Positions 4,829 to 5,592 of a stretch of 5,592 bases of DNA are shown one piece after another. Numbering within the stretch: the stretch's first letter is position 1; each line of letters begins with the position of its first letter. The stretch is taken from the NCBI GenBank assembly GCA_913055135.1, contig CAJXJV010000096.1:1-5592 (forward strand), written 5' to 3'. The notes under the pieces were generated by a model, which was not told where the DNA came from, made no database searches, and saw nothing but the letters and a program-made list of their open reading frames with translations. This stretch comes from an uncultured Desulfurobacterium sp. (GTDB lineage Bacteria > Aquificota > Aquificia > Desulfurobacteriales > Desulfurobacteriaceae). Made by a program: the position numbers and the translations under genes.

Positions 4829-5592
4829 CAAAGGAAACCTCCAGATAGCTAATAGGGTTTACTATCTTGGTTTTATACTTAATTGTATAATGGAGATGAG
4901 GTCCGGTACTCCTACCTGAATTTCCAATCATTCCTATTATTTGCCCCCTTTCTACAAAATCTCCTTTTCTAACTAAAAGTTTTGCCAGGTGGCCGTAACG
5001 GGTTAAGAAATCGCTATTATGTTTGATAACTATGCATTTCCCCATTAATCCACACCAGCCGGCCTTTATAACCTTTCCATCTGCAGGTGCTCTTACAGGA
5101 GTTCCCCATCTGTTAGCTATATCAACTCCCAGATGAAATTCTATTCTTCCTGTAATGGGATTTCTGCGAAGCCCAAAACCTGATGTTATTCTTCCAATTG
5201 TGGGATAACCCAGAGGTGTTGTTTTAAGATTGTAAATTATGTAGTCAAGGCTTGGAATTACAGAAGATAAATCTATGTCGTTGGTATCGAAGATCTCCTC
5301 TATTGGTACTCCAGGACCACCTTCTCCTTCGCCGCCAGAAGAGACATTTATACCAACTTTTTTCATCAGAGAATCTATGATTTCTATCCTTTTAGTTAGT
5401 TCCTGTAGGGTCTTTTCCTTCTCCTTTCTTAAAGTGGTAACTTCGGTTCTGAGCCGGGCATTTTCCTTTCTGTAATCAAGAAGCTCTTTCTGGAGCCCTG
5501 CAATTTCCTTGCTGGTCTGATCATAGTAGTTAAAAGATTTGTAAGTGAGAATACCTGAATACAGAAGAAGAATTACGGTGAAGAAAATAGCA
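4797..5592 (-). CDS. Membrane-anchored coiled-coil M23 (LytM-type) peptidoglycan endopeptidase, 5'-truncated
   Basis: A zinc metallopeptidase expected to cut peptide cross-links of peptidoglycan in the periplasm. The frame is open to the right edge (264 visible residues), so the N-terminus is missing. The ATG at 5366 is internal and should not be taken as the start. Visible parts in order: a hydrophobic anchor (AIFFTVILLLYSGILTY, residues 1-17); a Lys/Glu/Leu-rich coiled coil to about residue 78; a Gly-rich linker (SSGGEGEGGPG, 84-94); and the M23 domain from about 132, beginning GRITSGFGLR. Zinc and catalytic residues are intact: His153 and Asp157 (HLGVD), His201 (YGH), His232 and His234 (HLH). 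The loop WCGLMGKC (179-186) holds two cysteines where relatives usually have Gly-rich residues. The layout matches cell-shape and division M23 proteins. The C-terminus is basic (KKRKKGK) and its codons overlap the bactofilin start. Stop is TAG. Confidence 0.92.
   Translation of the reverse strand, partial: AIFFTVILLLYSGILTYKSFNYYDQTSKEIAGLQKELLDYRKENARLRTEVTTLRKEKEKTLQELTKRIEIIDSLMKKVGINVSSGGEGEGGPGVPIEEIFDTNDIDLSSVIPSLDYIIYNLKTTPLGYPTIGRITSGFGLRRNPITGRIEFHLGVDIANRWGTPVRAPADGKVIKAGWCGLMGKCIVIKHNSDFLTRYGHLAKLLVRKGDFVERGQIIGMIGNSGRSTGPHLHYTIKYKTKIVNPISYLEVSFDDTKKRKKGK
4837..4842 (-). promoter_or_regulatory. Ribosome binding site for the bactofilin gene
   Basis: GGAGGT on the minus strand, the best match to the consensus in the window, lies inside the M23 peptidase coding region. 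Spacing is 8 nt to the ATG at 4828 and 5 nt to the TTG at 4831. Both work, but ATG is the more likely start. A strong internal site suggests bactofilin is made in larger amounts than the peptidase. Confidence 0.7.

Overview
The window looks like chromosomal core DNA of a moderately AT-rich, gene-dense bacterium. A thermophilic, Aquificota-like (Desulfurobacteriaceae-type) organism is my best guess. The hints are tightly packed overlapping genes, frequent AGA/AGG arginine codons, Lys/Glu/Ile-rich proteins, a BioW-type pimeloyl-CoA ligase (also known from Aquifex) and a UbiA-like prenyltransferase of the menaquinone (futalosine-route) type. This assignment is inference. I see no mobile element, CRISPR array, tRNA or rRNA, and no gene-free stretch longer than about 30 bases.

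Plus strand, positions 1-4478: six genes run in one direction and are probably one transcription unit. In order they are an unrecognised Cys-containing protein cut by the left edge, a UbiA-family prenyltransferase, a MarC-family membrane protein, D-aminoacyl-tRNA deacylase (dtd), a five-helix MscS-type mechanosensitive channel, and 6-carboxyhexanoate-CoA ligase (bioW), the entry step of biotin synthesis. The junctions are a 5-nt gap, an overlap of 25 nt (13 nt with an alternative start), a 3-nt gap, a 27-nt gap and a 38-nt overlap. The functions do not form one pathway: quinone synthesis, membrane proteins, translation quality control, osmotic safety and biotin. It reads as a housekeeping operon held together by packing.

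Minus strand, positions 5592-4433: a membrane-anchored, coiled-coil M23 (LytM-type) peptidoglycan endopeptidase, cut by the right edge, overlaps the start of a bactofilin gene by 32 nt. This pairs a wall hydrolase with a polymerising cytoskeletal scaffold, the same pairing as csd1/ccmA of Helicobacter pylori, and points to a cell-shape module. The bactofilin gene ends inside the end of bioW: the two convergent genes share 46 bp, and the shared segment encodes only the variable tails of both proteins.

The points most worth a second look are the M23-bactofilin module with its unusual Cys pair, the tail-to-tail bioW/bactofilin overlap, the 38-nt mscS/bioW overlap, the altered catalytic motif in dtd (Pro-Asn in place of Ser-Gln), and the unknown first gene. 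I found no clear evidence of a wholly new system.
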